Source: Flavobacterium sp. DG2-3
Lineage (GTDB): Bacteria; Bacteroidota; Bacteroidia; Flavobacteriales; Flavobacteriaceae
Direction: 5' to 3'
Assembly (NCBI RefSeq): GCF_030730925.1
Contig: NZ_JAVAMB010000022.1
Span: forward strand, 20,118-84,117
DNA length: 64,000 nt
In this document: positions 23,182 to 31,745 of the stretch, in pieces
Numbering within the stretch: the first letter of the stretch is position 1
Layout: each line of letters begins with the position of its first letter
Notes under the pieces: generated by a model
Told to the model about the DNA's origin: nothing
Databases searched by the model: none
Seen by the model: the letters and a program-made list of their open reading frames with translations, nothing else
Position numbers and translations under genes: made by a program

Positions 23182-24276
23182 ATGATGAGCATTTATAAAA
23201 ATCCATTTCTTTTATGCACTTTGGCTTTATTCGTTTTAGTCTCGTGCGGAGATAAATCAAAAAAAGATTCTAACAACATAAAAACGGTACCTGTTTACAA
23301 GGTTACTTTAAAAGACACTATAGTTTCGAGCAAATTTGTTGCCGATGTACATGCTAAAAACAATGTAGAAATTCACGTTCGTATTCCGGGTTTATTAGAC
23401 AAAGTATACGTTAGCGAAGGACAAAAAGTAAAAAAAGGACAACTTCTTTTCAAAATAAGCGATGTGGAGCTTCAGATTCAATTGTTGAAAGCCGAAGCGG
23501 TTTACAAAAGTGCTAAAGCCGACTTAAGAATTGCAACTGTTGAACTAGAACAGGCACAGACGCTTTTCAATAAAAAAGTAATTGCAGATAAAGAATTAGA
23601 ATTGTCTAAAGCAAAAAATGATGCCGCTTCCGCGAAATTAGCTCACGCAGCCGCAGAAAGGAAAGCGATCAACCAGCAGATTAGTTTTACGACTATCCGC
23701 GCGCCATTTGACGGAACTGTAGATAGAATTCCGTTTAAAGAAGGAAGTTTGGTTGAAAATGGTTCTTTATTGACAACCGTTTCTCAATTGGATGATGTGT
23801 ACGCCTATTTCTCTATCCCTGAGAACACGTATTTCCAAATGATGGAGGATAAAACCTTAAACACACAAGGCGATATTAAATTGGTATTGCCAAACGGACA
23901 AGTTTACGACCAAAAAGGAGAATTAAGAACTGCTGACGGAGAAATAGATAGACAGACAGGTTCTATTCAATACAAAGCAAAATTTCACAATCCGCAAGGG
24001 TTTATTAAACACGGAACTTCTGGAAAACTGATTATTTCAGAGCCGAAAACCAATGCAATTTTAATTCCGCAGAAAGCTGTTTTTTCTATTCAGGACAAAC
24101 AATACGTTTTTCGCGTGAACAAAGATGGAGTAGTTAAAATGACGAATGTTACAATTGAAACCACTCTAGATGATGTGTATATCTTAAATGACGGTCTAAA
24201 AAGCGACGACCTGATTGTACAAGAAGGAACACAATCATTAAGAGACGGCGATAAAATCAATATGAAACAAATATAG
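23182..24276 (+). CDS. RND efflux periplasmic adaptor (membrane fusion) lipoprotein
   Basis: The frame is open from 23065, but ATG at 23182/23185 gives a proper lipoprotein signal (CTLALFVLVSCGD, lipobox cysteine ~residue 24), so that start is preferred; the protein is then ~364 residues. Features of AcrA-type adaptors follow: a split lipoyl domain (VEIHVRIPGLLDKVYVSEGQ and FTTIRAPFDGTVDRI), a coiled-coil hairpin between them, and a beta-barrel region. It links the inner-membrane pump encoded 51 bp downstream to the outer-membrane channel at 27679. Confidence 0.9.
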   Translation: MMSIYKNPFLLCTLALFVLVSCGDKSKKDSNNIKTVPVYKVTLKDTIVSSKFVADVHAKNNVEIHVRIPGLLDKVYVSEGQKVKKGQLLFKISDVELQIQLLKAEAVYKSAKADLRIATVELEQAQTLFNKKVIADKELELSKAKNDAASAKLAHAAAERKAINQQISFTTIRAPFDGTVDRIPFKEGSLVENGSLLTTVSQLDDVYAYFSIPENTYFQMMEDKTLNTQGDIKLVLPNGQVYDQKGELRTADGEIDRQTGSIQYKAKFHNPQGFIKHGTSGKLIISEPKTNAILIPQKAVFSIQDKQYVFRVNKDGVVKMTNVTIETTLDDVYILNDGLKSDDLIVQEGTQSLRDGDKINMKQI

Positions 24277-24327
24277 GTTTATCGACTTGTAAAACAGTTA
24301 TTTAATTATTTATCTAAAAAATTCAAA

Positions 24328-27300
24328 ATGATAGAGCTATTTATCAGAAGGAAAATATTGTCATTAATCATCTCGGTTATGATAGTCCTTCTGGGATTGC
24401 TGGCGTTGTTTCAGCTTCCCATTACCCAATTCCCAGATATTGTACCACCGTCTGTAACCGTTACAGCAAAATATACAGGAGCAAATGCAGAGGTTTCGGC
24501 CAATGCTGTCGCCCTTCCGCTAGAGAGAGCCATAAATGGAGTTCCGGGAATGACGTATATGTCGACCGTAACTTCCAATGATGGTCTGACTTTAATTCAG
24601 GTTTTCTTTGAAGTAGGAACCGATCCCGATCTTGCCGCAGTAAACGTGCAGAATAGGGTTACGACAATTTTGGATGAACTTCCAGAAGAGGTAATTCGCG
24701 CCGGAGTTACAACCGAAAAAGAGGTAAACAGTATGCTGATGTACTTGAATATTACAAGTACCGACAAAACTCAGGATGAGCAGTTTATCTTCAACTTTAC
24801 GGATATTAATATTCTTCAGGAATTAAAACGTATTGATGGTGTCGGACGTGCCGAAATCATGGGTCAGAAAGAATATTCGATGCGTGTCTGGCTAGATCCA
24901 GAAAAGATGCTTTCGTATAATATATCAGCCAATGAAGTGATTAATTCGCTTCAAAAACAAAACATTTCTGCTGCGCCAGGTAAAGTGGGTGAAGGTTCAG
25001 GTCAAATGAACAATCAGTTGCAATATGTAATTAAGTATGGCGGAAAATTCTTTGAACCGAAGCAATATGAAGAAATTCCGTTAAGAGCCAATTCAGACGG
25101 AACTATTTTACGATTAAAAGACATTTCGAAAATTGAATTCGGCGCGATGAGCTACGGAATGGTTTCTAAAACTGACGGAAAGCCTTCTGCATCGATCATG
25201 CTAAAACAGCGACCAGGTTCGAACGCTTCTGAAGTAATTGCGAGCGTAAAAGAAAAAATGGAAGAGCTGAAAGGGTCTTCTTTCCCTCCTGGAATGGAAT
25301 TCAACATTGCGTATGACGTCTCTCGTTTCCTAGACGCTTCGATTCATGAAGTATTAAGAACATTGGTCGAAGCCTTTATTTTAGTGGCATTTGTCGTTTT
25401 CCTTTTCCTTCAAGATTGGAGATCGACGTTGATTCCGGTACTGGCTGTTCCTGTCGCGCTTATTGGTGCGTTTACCTTTATGTCGATGATGGGATTCTCG
25501 ATCAACTTACTGACGCTTTTCGCCTTGGTACTTTCGATCGGAATTGTAGTAGATAACGCGATTGTTGTTGTCGAAGCTGTTCACGTAAAAATATCGGAAG
25601 AACATATGGCGCCTATGGAAGCGACCATTAGTGCGATGAAAGAAATTACAGGTGCCGTTATTGCGATTACGATTGTAATGGCTGCGGTATTTATTCCGGT
25701 TGCTTTCTTGAGTGGTCCCGTTGGAGTTTTCTACCGACAGTTCTCTTTAACAATGGCGATTAGTATTGTGATTTCGGGTATTAACGCACTTACGCTTACC
25801 CCTGCCCTTTGTGCTATTATGTTGAAAGCGCACGATCCGAATAAAGAGAAAAAATCACTTTTAGATCGTTTCTTCAACAGATTCAATCACTGGTTTGACA
25901 ATATTACTTCAAAATACATCAAAGTATTAGTGAAATTTGCTGATCGTAATACGGTCACCGTTGGTTTATTAGTGCTTTTCTGCATCTTAACTTGGGGAAC
26001 TACAAGATTTTTAGCATCAGGATTTATCCCGACGGAAGATCAGGGAATGGTTTACGTGAGTGTTACTACTCCGCAAGGAGCAACGGTAGAACGTACCGAA
26101 AAAGCGTTGGATGAAGTAACTAAAATTGCGCAAGGAATTAAAGGCGTTGATAATGTTACAACTCTTGCTGGTTATAGTATTGTAACTGAAATCGCTGGAG
26201 CTTCGTACGGAATGGGAATGATCAACTTGAAAGACTGGAGCGAACGTGATATCTCGGTTACCGATTTTATGGCGGAACTTACCGAAAAAACTAAAAACAT
26301 TACTGATGCTCAAATCGAGATTTTTGCACCGCCAACAGTTCCTGGTTTTGGTAACACCAGTGGTTTTGAGCTTCGTTTGCTTGATAAATCCGGAGGAAGC
26401 ATTACCAATACTGATAAAGTAACGAAAGAATTTATCAAAGAATTAAATGCTTCGCCAGAAATTCAGAACTCATTTTCGAGTTTTGACGCTACTTTCCCGC
26501 AATATTTAATTCATATTGATTATGATTTGGCGGCTAAAAAAGGAATTTCTGTTGACAATGCCATGAGTACTTTACAGACCATGTTAGGCTCATTTTATGC
26601 AACCAATTTTATCCGTTTCTCTCAGATGTATAAAGTAATGGTTCAGGCAAGTCCGCAGTTTCGTCAAAATCCAGAAAGCATTTTGGATATGTATTTGAAA
26701 AATGAGGCTGGCGAAATGGTTCCGTTTTCTACTTTCATCAAATTAGAAAGAGTGTATGGTCCAGAGGTTTTGACGCGTTACAACATGTATATGTCGGCAA
26801 TGATTAACGGTGAACCTGCTGAAGGTTACAGTTCTGGAGATGCCATTGCTGCCGTGGAAAGAATCGCTGCAGAAAAATTGCCAAGCCGTTTTGAATTGGA
26901 ATGGTCTGGTATGACGCGTGAAGAAATTCTTTCGGGTAACCAAACGATATACATTTTTGGACTGTGTATACTTTTCGTATACTTATTATTGGCCGCGCAA
27001 TACGAAAGTTTATTGCTTCCGTTCCCAGTATTATTAAGTCTTCCTGTTGGAGTTTTCGGTTCTTATATCGCACTTGTAATGGTTGGATTAGACAATAATA
27101 TTTACGCCCAAGTAGCACTCGTCATGTTGATTGGTCTGCTCGCCAAGAACGCCATTCTGATTGTCGAATTTGCCATGGCGCAGAACAAACTCGGACGCGA
27201 TATCGTCGAAGCTGCGATTGAAGGAGCCAGACTTCGTTTCCGTCCAATTTTGATGACTTCATTCGCTTTTATTTCAGGATTGATTCCGCTGTGTATTGCT

Positions 27301-27444
27301 TCTGGTGCGGGTGCAATTGGTAACCGTTCTATCGGAACAGCTGCTGCAGGCGGAATGTTAATCGGGACAGTATTTGGTCTTTTGATTATTCCTGGACTTT
27401 ATATACTGTTTGCAAAATTGGAAAAACGAATGAGTAAATCTTAA
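24328..27444 (+). CDS. RND (HAE1/AcrB-type) multidrug efflux pump
   Basis: 1038 residues, full length for the AcrB group: TM1 near 10-30, porter domain halves, the TM2-TM6 block from ~335 and TM7-TM12 from ~545 and ~870. FPDIVPPSVTVTAKYTGA and GQKEYSMRVWLDPEKM are typical. In TM4 the sequence is GIVVDNAIVVVE: the first of the two AcrB proton-relay aspartates is kept and the second is asparagine; the TM10 lysine is present in GLLAKNAILIVEF. The partners are the adaptor upstream and, beyond a repeat element, the outer-membrane factor. Substrates cannot be read from sequence. Confidence 0.93.
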   Translation: MIELFIRRKILSLIISVMIVLLGLLALFQLPITQFPDIVPPSVTVTAKYTGANAEVSANAVALPLERAINGVPGMTYMSTVTSNDGLTLIQVFFEVGTDPDLAAVNVQNRVTTILDELPEEVIRAGVTTEKEVNSMLMYLNITSTDKTQDEQFIFNFTDINILQELKRIDGVGRAEIMGQKEYSMRVWLDPEKMLSYNISANEVINSLQKQNISAAPGKVGEGSGQMNNQLQYVIKYGGKFFEPKQYEEIPLRANSDGTILRLKDISKIEFGAMSYGMVSKTDGKPSASIMLKQRPGSNASEVIASVKEKMEELKGSSFPPGMEFNIAYDVSRFLDASIHEVLRTLVEAFILVAFVVFLFLQDWRSTLIPVLAVPVALIGAFTFMSMMGFSINLLTLFALVLSIGIVVDNAIVVVEAVHVKISEEHMAPMEATISAMKEITGAVIAITIVMAAVFIPVAFLSGPVGVFYRQFSLTMAISIVISGINALTLTPALCAIMLKAHDPNKEKKSLLDRFFNRFNHWFDNITSKYIKVLVKFADRNTVTVGLLVLFCILTWGTTRFLASGFIPTEDQGMVYVSVTTPQGATVERTEKALDEVTKIAQGIKGVDNVTTLAGYSIVTEIAGASYGMGMINLKDWSERDISVTDFMAELTEKTKNITDAQIEIFAPPTVPGFGNTSGFELRLLDKSGGSITNTDKVTKEFIKELNASPEIQNSFSSFDATFPQYLIHIDYDLAAKKGISVDNAMSTLQTMLGSFYATNFIRFSQMYKVMVQASPQFRQNPESILDMYLKNEAGEMVPFSTFIKLERVYGPEVLTRYNMYMSAMINGEPAEGYSSGDAIAAVERIAAEKLPSRFELEWSGMTREEILSGNQTIYIFGLCILFVYLLLAAQYESLLLPFPVLLSLPVGVFGSYIALVMVGLDNNIYAQVALVMLIGLLAKNAILIVEFAMAQNKLGRDIVEAAIEGARLRFRPILMTSFAFISGLIPLCIASGAGAIGNRSIGTAAAGGMLIGTVFGLLIIPGLYILFAKLEKRMSKS

Positions 27445-27455
27445 TTTTTTTATTT

Positions 27456-27640
27456 AAACACATAGAAACATAGACATGCGAACCGCAGAAAGGCGTTTCA
27501 CTTAGTTTAAATAAACATAGCTAAACTTTGTCAAAGTTTAAAACTTTGACAAAGTTGGTATCCACACAAAGCTATGTGTTAGAAACGAGTTTCTTTCTAA
27601 ACTCTTTTTGAGATGAAAAAATCTATGTTTCTATGTGTTT
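27456..27640. repeat. Family 1 inverted-repeat element, complete copy
   Basis: 185-bp non-coding element with 18-bp perfect terminal inverted repeats AAACACATAGAAACATAG (27456-27473) and its complement (27623-27640). Inside are a long palindrome around AACTTTGTCAAAGTT (27523-27556), AAAGGCGTTTCACTTA and GCTATGTGTTAGAAAC. Sister copies are at 34296-34500 and 55552-55700, partial ones at 30821-30890 and 32673-32740. It sits between the pump and the outer-membrane factor gene. Confidence 0.85.
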
Positions 27641-27678
27641 CAAAAAAATTTAGCAGACAAAACAAATAAATCGAAAAA

Positions 27679-29166
27679 ATGAAAAACATATTAAATCAAT
27701 ATAAAAATACTGATGTGATAAGGACAACCAAAAGTGCCGTTATAATAACCGGAATTTTACTTTTGACCGCTTGTTCTGCGCCAAAAGTCAGTAACAAACT
27801 AGACGCTGCAAAGCTTCCAGAGAATTTTGATACAAAAACAAAAGAAGCTTCAAGCGAGACGCCTTTTATTCCGTTAAAAACAGGAACCTTTTTTAAAGAT
27901 CCGAAATTAGACGAATTACTAAAAAAAGCGGTTGCTAAAAATCCTGATTATTTAATCATGCAGGAGCGAATTTTAATTGCCAATTCGCATTTAAAAGTCG
28001 CTAAACTGGCGCTTCTTCCCTCTTTAGATCTTGTAGCAGATGCTTCTGGAACGCATTACGGAAAATATACGATGGATGGAGTTGGTAACTACGATACTAA
28101 CTTTTCTCAGAATATTACCGAAAAACAAAGAATCAACGAAGATCTTACGCCAAACCTATTTTTAGGAGCTAAAGTTTCTTGGGAAGCTGATATTTGGGGA
28201 AAACTGAGCAATCGTAAAAAAGCGGCACAACAGCGATTTTTCGCCTCACAGCAAGGAATGCGTTTGCTGCAAACACGACTTTTAGGAGATGTTGCCGATT
28301 TGTACTTCAAACTTATCGCATTAGACAAACAAGCTGCCATTTATGATGACAACTTAAAAACACAAGAAAGAGCATTAGATATCGTTTCGGCGCAAAGATC
28401 GGTTGGAAAAGCAACTGAATTGGCTGTTCAGCAATTTAATGCGCAAAACAGTAATATTCACGCAGAAGCTTCAGAATTAAAATTAAGCATCGATCAGACT
28501 GAAAAAGCTTTATTGACCCTTTTAGGTGAATATGGCGGAAAAATTGATAGAAGCAGCGATTTCTTGTCTGGACATTTGGAGGTTTTAAACCAAAAAATAA
28601 GCGTAGATTCTATCATTCACAAAAGGCCAGACGTATCTGAAGCTTATTTCGAATTACTGGCTAGTAATGCTGACGCTAAATCGGCTCGTGCGGCATTCTT
28701 TCCTACTGTGAATTTGGGCGGATATGCAGGTTTTAATTCGTTTTCATTCAGTACTTTCTTTGATGCGGGTTCTTTTGCTTGGCAATTATTGGGCGGACTG
28801 ACAGCTCCTGTTTTCAATAAAGGTCAGATTAAACAGGAATTTTATGTTTCGAATAGAAGACAGGAAATTTCATTTCTACAATATCAAAATACCGTTACAA
28901 CAGCTTTCAACGAGTTAAGTGCTTTACTGCATAGAAATCAAGCGTATGAAGATGTTTTAAAATATAAATTGAATGAAATTGACCATCTCGAAATTGCCGT
29001 AAATGTCTCAAATGACCTCTATTTGAGCGGTTATGCCAATTATCTGGAAATCATTAATGCACAAAAAAATAAATTGCAGGCTGAATTGGACTTTGTCGAT
29101 ATCCAGCTTCGAAATGCAAACTCTCAAGTATTGCTTTACAAAGCTTTAGGCGGAGGAATAAATTAG
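27679..29166 (+). CDS. Outer-membrane efflux channel lipoprotein (TolC/OprM-type)
   Basis: 495 residues. Lipoprotein signal (IITGILLLTACSAPK, cysteine ~residue 32). Two outer-membrane efflux (OEP) repeats: the pattern PDYLIMQERILIANSHLKVA...LPSLDL in the first and RPDVSEAYFELLASNADAKSARAAFFPTV in the second, with KVSWEADIWGKLSNRKKAA typical of NodT/CmeC members. It completes the tripartite pump with the adaptor and RND genes 234 bp upstream, although a repeat element lies between and may weaken read-through. A clear terminator follows. Confidence 0.9.
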   Translation: MKNILNQYKNTDVIRTTKSAVIITGILLLTACSAPKVSNKLDAAKLPENFDTKTKEASSETPFIPLKTGTFFKDPKLDELLKKAVAKNPDYLIMQERILIANSHLKVAKLALLPSLDLVADASGTHYGKYTMDGVGNYDTNFSQNITEKQRINEDLTPNLFLGAKVSWEADIWGKLSNRKKAAQQRFFASQQGMRLLQTRLLGDVADLYFKLIALDKQAAIYDDNLKTQERALDIVSAQRSVGKATELAVQQFNAQNSNIHAEASELKLSIDQTEKALLTLLGEYGGKIDRSSDFLSGHLEVLNQKISVDSIIHKRPDVSEAYFELLASNADAKSARAAFFPTVNLGGYAGFNSFSFSTFFDAGSFAWQLLGGLTAPVFNKGQIKQEFYVSNRRQEISFLQYQNTVTTAFNELSALLHRNQAYEDVLKYKLNEIDHLEIAVNVSNDLYLSGYANYLEIINAQKNKLQAELDFVDIQLRNANSQVLLYKALGGGIN

Positions 29167-29226
29167 TTTATATGTTGGTCAAAAATTGCTTCTGTTTATA
29201 ATAGCTCATCGCAGAGGCTGTTTTAT

Positions 29227-29258
29227 ATCCCATTTCTTAATCGAAATGGGATTTTTTT
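29227..29258 (+). terminator. Rho-independent terminator of the efflux operon
   Basis: Arms ATCCCATTTC (29227-29236) and GAAATGGGAT (29243-29252) pair perfectly around a 6-base loop and are followed by a run of T to 29258. It lies ~60 bp after the outer-membrane factor stop. Confidence 0.9.
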
Positions 29259-29320
29259 ATATAAATAATAACCCCTAGGATTAAATTATTTTTAACAAAT
29301 AAATAAAAGCCTAATATTTT

Positions 29321-29459
29321 ACCGCAAAGTACGCAAAGTTTTTTTTAATCATAACAATGAAAAAGTTCGCAAGGCTCTGTCTGCACAAAGCTTTGCGAAC
29401 TTAAAATATCGATTAGGATTAGTCTCAGAACAAAAATATCTTTGCGAACTTTGCGTTAA
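29321..29459. repeat. Family 2 inverted-repeat element
   Basis: Ends are ACCGCAAAGTACGCAAAG (29321-29338) and CTTTGCGAACTTTGCGTTAA (29440-29459), near-perfect inverted repeats, with an internal AAAGCTTTGCGAACTT stem. A degraded relative with ACCGCAAAGTTCGCGAAGG is at 45262-45359. Non-coding. Confidence 0.7.
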
Positions 29460-29551
29460 TTTTTATGCCATTCAACAGAAAAGCTATTGTTTTTTTATCG
29501 ATTTTTTTCGGTTACACTTAACAACTATTATCTTTATTAAAAAAACTGAAA

Positions 29552-30112
29552 ATGGATATTTCCAAAATTCTTGATCTCATTTACGAACTTCCTGAAGAGT
29601 CCAAATTGGCGCTGCAAAACAATGTCTCCGAAATTGCTTTCCCGAAAGGGCATATTTTACTAAAAGCCAACAAAATAGAATCGAATATTTATTTTATAAA
29701 AAAAGGATTGGTAAGAGCGTATGTAGAACGAGACAATGAAGTCACTTTTTGGTTTGGAAAAGAAGGAGAAACTATTATTTCGATGAAAAGTTACGTCGAA
29801 GACCAGCCTGGTTATGAAAACATTGAACTTTTGGAAGATTGCGAATTGTACGAACTCAAAACCGAAAACCTAAGAAAGCTCTTTAAGGAAGATGTTCATA
29901 TTGCCAATTGGGGAAGAAAATTTGCAGAAAAAGAATTAATCAAAACCGAAGAACGTTTGATCTCCAAACAATTCAAAAATGCCTCCGAACGCTATTTAGA
30001 ATTAATGAAAGACCATCCTGTACTGCTCCAAAGAGTACAATTGGGACATATCGCTTCTTATTTAGGCATTACACAAGTCAGCTTGAGCAGAATTCGGGCA
30101 GAGTTAAAATAA
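29552..30112 (+). CDS. Crp/Fnr-family transcriptional regulator
   Basis: 186 residues. The N-terminal ~120 residues form a cyclic-nucleotide-binding fold (EIAFPKGHILLKANKIESNIYFIKKGLVRAYV), without the arginine-containing phosphate cassette of true cAMP binders. The C-terminus has a short helix-turn-helix (LGHIASYLGITQVSLSRIRAEL), as in the many Crp-like regulators of Bacteroidota. Monocistronic between repeat elements; target unknown. It may control the SMR exporter 263 bp downstream. Confidence 0.85.
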   Translation: MDISKILDLIYELPEESKLALQNNVSEIAFPKGHILLKANKIESNIYFIKKGLVRAYVERDNEVTFWFGKEGETIISMKSYVEDQPGYENIELLEDCELYELKTENLRKLFKEDVHIANWGRKFAEKELIKTEERLISKQFKNASERYLELMKDHPVLLQRVQLGHIASYLGITQVSLSRIRAELK

Positions 30113-30159
30113 CCAATTAAGAAATCTTCCTTCAATCTACCTTACAAATTTATTTAAAT

Positions 30160-30275
30160 CTTAGCAAATCTGCTTTAATCTGTGTAAATCTGCGTGAAAC
30201 ATCTATATGCAAAAAATATTTCACGCTCCAGATAGCTATCGGGAATAAAAGATTTTAGCAGATTTAATTGGATTT
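30160..30275. repeat. Family 3 repeat (GCAGATT/GCGTGAAAC) with GATAGCTATC palindrome
   Basis: Contains AAATCTGCGTGAAAC (30186-30200), then TTTCACGCTCC and the near-palindrome CCAGATAGCTATCGGG (30228-30243) and a GCAGATT remnant. Related copies are at 34225-34270 and 45421-45608. Non-coding; it fills the gap between the Crp-family and SMR genes. Confidence 0.65.
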
Positions 30276-30375
30276 TGCTATTGATCGAAACTGATTAAAA
30301 TAATTTCATTTTTTATCATTTGTTAAATTATTTCTGCTTTCCATAAAAGAACTTTGCAGCATAAAATTTAACTAT

Positions 30376-30702
30376 ATGAACTGGATTATCTTAATCATTG
30401 CAGGCTTGTTTGAAGTAGCCTTCGCCTCATGTCTCGGAAAAGCAAAAGCAACTACAGGAACCGAAATGTACTATTGGTATATTGGTTTCTTCATCTCATT
30501 AACGGTAAGTATGCTACTGTTAATGAAAGCTACAGAAACGCTTCCGCTTGGAACTGCCTACGCGGTCTGGACCGGAATTGGAGCAGTCGGAACTGTATTG
30601 GTCGGAATCTTTGTTTTTAAAGAACCTGCTGCTTTCTGGAGATTGTTCTTCTTAGCGACACTAGTTGGTTCAATTGTTGGTTTAAAAGCAGTTTCGCACT
30701 AA
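30376..30702 (+). CDS. SMR-family small multidrug/guanidinium exporter
   Basis: 108 residues with four membrane helices, the standard SMR length. The essential glutamate lies in TM1 (IIAGLFEVAFA). LGTAYAVWTGIGAVGTVLVG in TM3 matches the SugE/Gdx branch more than EmrE/QacE, which suggests guanidinium export as dual-topology dimers, but substrate type is not certain from sequence. It is followed by a perfect hairpin with a T run. Likely monocistronic. Confidence 0.88.
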   Translation: MNWIILIIAGLFEVAFASCLGKAKATTGTEMYYWYIGFFISLTVSMLLLMKATETLPLGTAYAVWTGIGAVGTVLVGIFVFKEPAAFWRLFFLATLVGSIVGLKAVSH

Positions 30703-30776
30703 AAATATATTTTTGTTTCAGGTTTCAAGTTTCACGTTACTCAACTTAACTTGAAACTTTTAAAATCGTTACATTC

Positions 30777-30813
30777 AACTTTGTCAAAGTTTCGAACTTT
30801 GACAAAGTTTTTT
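30777..30813 (+). terminator. Palindromic terminator of the SMR gene
   Basis: AACTTTGTCAAAGTT (30777-30791) and AACTTTGACAAAGTT (30795-30809) pair perfectly around TCG and are followed by T residues. The same palindrome forms the core of the family 1 repeats, so it may be a repeat remnant used as a terminator. Confidence 0.65.
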
Positions 30814-30820
30814 TGTTTTT

Positions 30821-30890
30821 AAACACATAGAAACATAGATTATTCTCTCCAAAAAAAGGAAATTGAAAGAAACTAGTTTCTAACACATAG
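30821..30890. repeat. Family 1 element, half copy
   Basis: Starts with the 18-bp terminal sequence AAACACATAGAAACATAG (30821-30838) and continues to GAAACTAGTTTCTAACACATAG (ending 30890), the reverse of the right half of the complete copies at 27456 and 34296. The other end is not present. Confidence 0.7.
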
Positions 30891-30997
30891 GTATACACGC
30901 TCAACATCCCAATCTTGTCATTCCGAGGAACGAGGAATCTCACGCGCGATTCGACAAAGATTGACGAACTTTGACAAAGTTTACGCACCTCATATAG

Positions 30998-31093
30998 AAC
31001 ATAGCCCAACGTTCCAACCTTGGTTACGTTACGATTATAAAATATTGTGGGTTAATACATTGTGTACCCAAGGTTGAAACCTTGGGCTATGTT
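30998..31093. repeat. Family 4 inverted-repeat element (CATAGCCCAA...TTGGGCTATG)
   Basis: Two 26-bp arms, 30998-31023 and 31068-31093, match as reverse complements at 24 of 26 positions; the outer part is AACATAGCCCAA / TTGGGCTATGTT and the inner part CCAACCTTGG / CCAAGGTTGAA. A remnant (CCCAAAGTTAACTTTGGGCTAT) is inside the family 1 copy at 34296-34500. Confidence 0.75.
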
Positions 31094-31262
31094 TAAAAAT
31101 TGGGAGTATAATTACATTTCTATTTTCTATTTTCTATTTTCAAATTACACAATTTTCAAATTATCTAATTTCCTAATTACCCCAATTATCTAATTAAAAA
31201 ACTAATGCATTTTCAGCATCACCTGATAAAAAAATAGCATTTTACCACATTATTCTCTGCTT

Positions 31263-31270
31263 TATCTTTG
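31263..31270 (+). promoter_or_regulatory. Putative -7 box TATCTTTG
   Basis: Perfect TAnnTTTG match 27 bp before the ATG of the 31297 gene; the -33 element is not convincing. Confidence 0.4.
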
Positions 31271-31296
31271 TCAAAAATTAAAGCATACATTAAAAA

Positions 31297-31743
31297 ATGA
31301 CATTCAGCCATTCCATTAAATCTTTTGACGAATTAACCAATCACGAATTGTACAATATGCTTCGTTTAAGATGCGATGTTTTTGTTGTAGAACAAAACTG
31401 TCCCTATCTTGACTTAGACAATAAAGACCAGAAAAGTTTTCACTTATTATATTACGTCGATAACGAATTGGCAGGCGTAACACGTTTGCTTCCTGTTGGA
31501 ATTTCATATGATGAAATTTCGATCGGAAGAGTTACAATTGAAAAAACACATCGCGGACTGGGTTTAGGCAAAAAGCTAATGGAAGCTTCTATTGCTGGCT
31601 GCGAAGAAAAATTTGGAAAAGCGCCAATTAGAATCAGTGCGCAATATCATTTGTCTTCATTTTACCAATCGCTTGGCTTTGCTGAACAAGGCGATGTTTA
31701 CGATGAAGACGGAATTCCGCATATCGAAATGCTGCGGGCATAA
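31297..31743 (+). CDS. elaA: ElaA-type GNAT N-acetyltransferase
   Basis: 148 residues. MLRLRCDVFVVEQNCPYLDLDNKD is the characteristic ElaA N-terminal motif. The acetyl-CoA loop is RVTIEKTHRGLGLGKKLM (R/Q-x-x-G-x-G/A). The end IRISAQYHLSSFYQSLGFAEQG is the usual GNAT beta6-alpha4 region. Cytoplasmic; acceptor substrate unknown. It converges with the LysR gene, the stops being 2 bp apart. The preceding -7 box gives a very short leader. Confidence 0.85.
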   Translation: MTFSHSIKSFDELTNHELYNMLRLRCDVFVVEQNCPYLDLDNKDQKSFHLLYYVDNELAGVTRLLPVGISYDEISIGRVTIEKTHRGLGLGKKLMEASIAGCEEKFGKAPIRISAQYHLSSFYQSLGFAEQGDVYDEDGIPHIEMLRA

Positions 31744-31745
31744 GT

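Larger units (their letters stand above)
29167..29551. other. Intergenic region with terminator and family 2 repeat
   Basis: No gene. It contains the terminator at 29227-29258 and an inverted-repeat element at 29321-29459. The last ~90 bp before the Crp-family gene are AT-rich, with TATCTTTA near 29530 as a weak -7 candidate. Confidence 0.6.
30703..31296. other. 594-bp intergenic region made of repeats
   Basis: No gene. Successive elements: terminator palindrome (30777-30813), a half copy of family 1 (30821-30890), a TGTCATTCCGAGGAACGAGG segment of the type scattered through Bacteroidota genomes (~30918-30937), a family 4 inverted repeat (30998-31093) and a low-complexity TTCTATTTTC / AATTATCTAATT tract (~31115-31200). 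The GNAT promoter candidate is at its end. Confidence 0.6.

Noticed and set aside
27456..27640. Insertion sequence
   Set aside because: The element is under 210 bp with no frame and no transposase anywhere in the window; called a non-autonomous or REP-like repeat instead.
30918..30960. Attachment site or integron-type recombination site
   Set aside because: The sequence matches a general dispersed intergenic repeat type, with no integrase or gene cassettes nearby.
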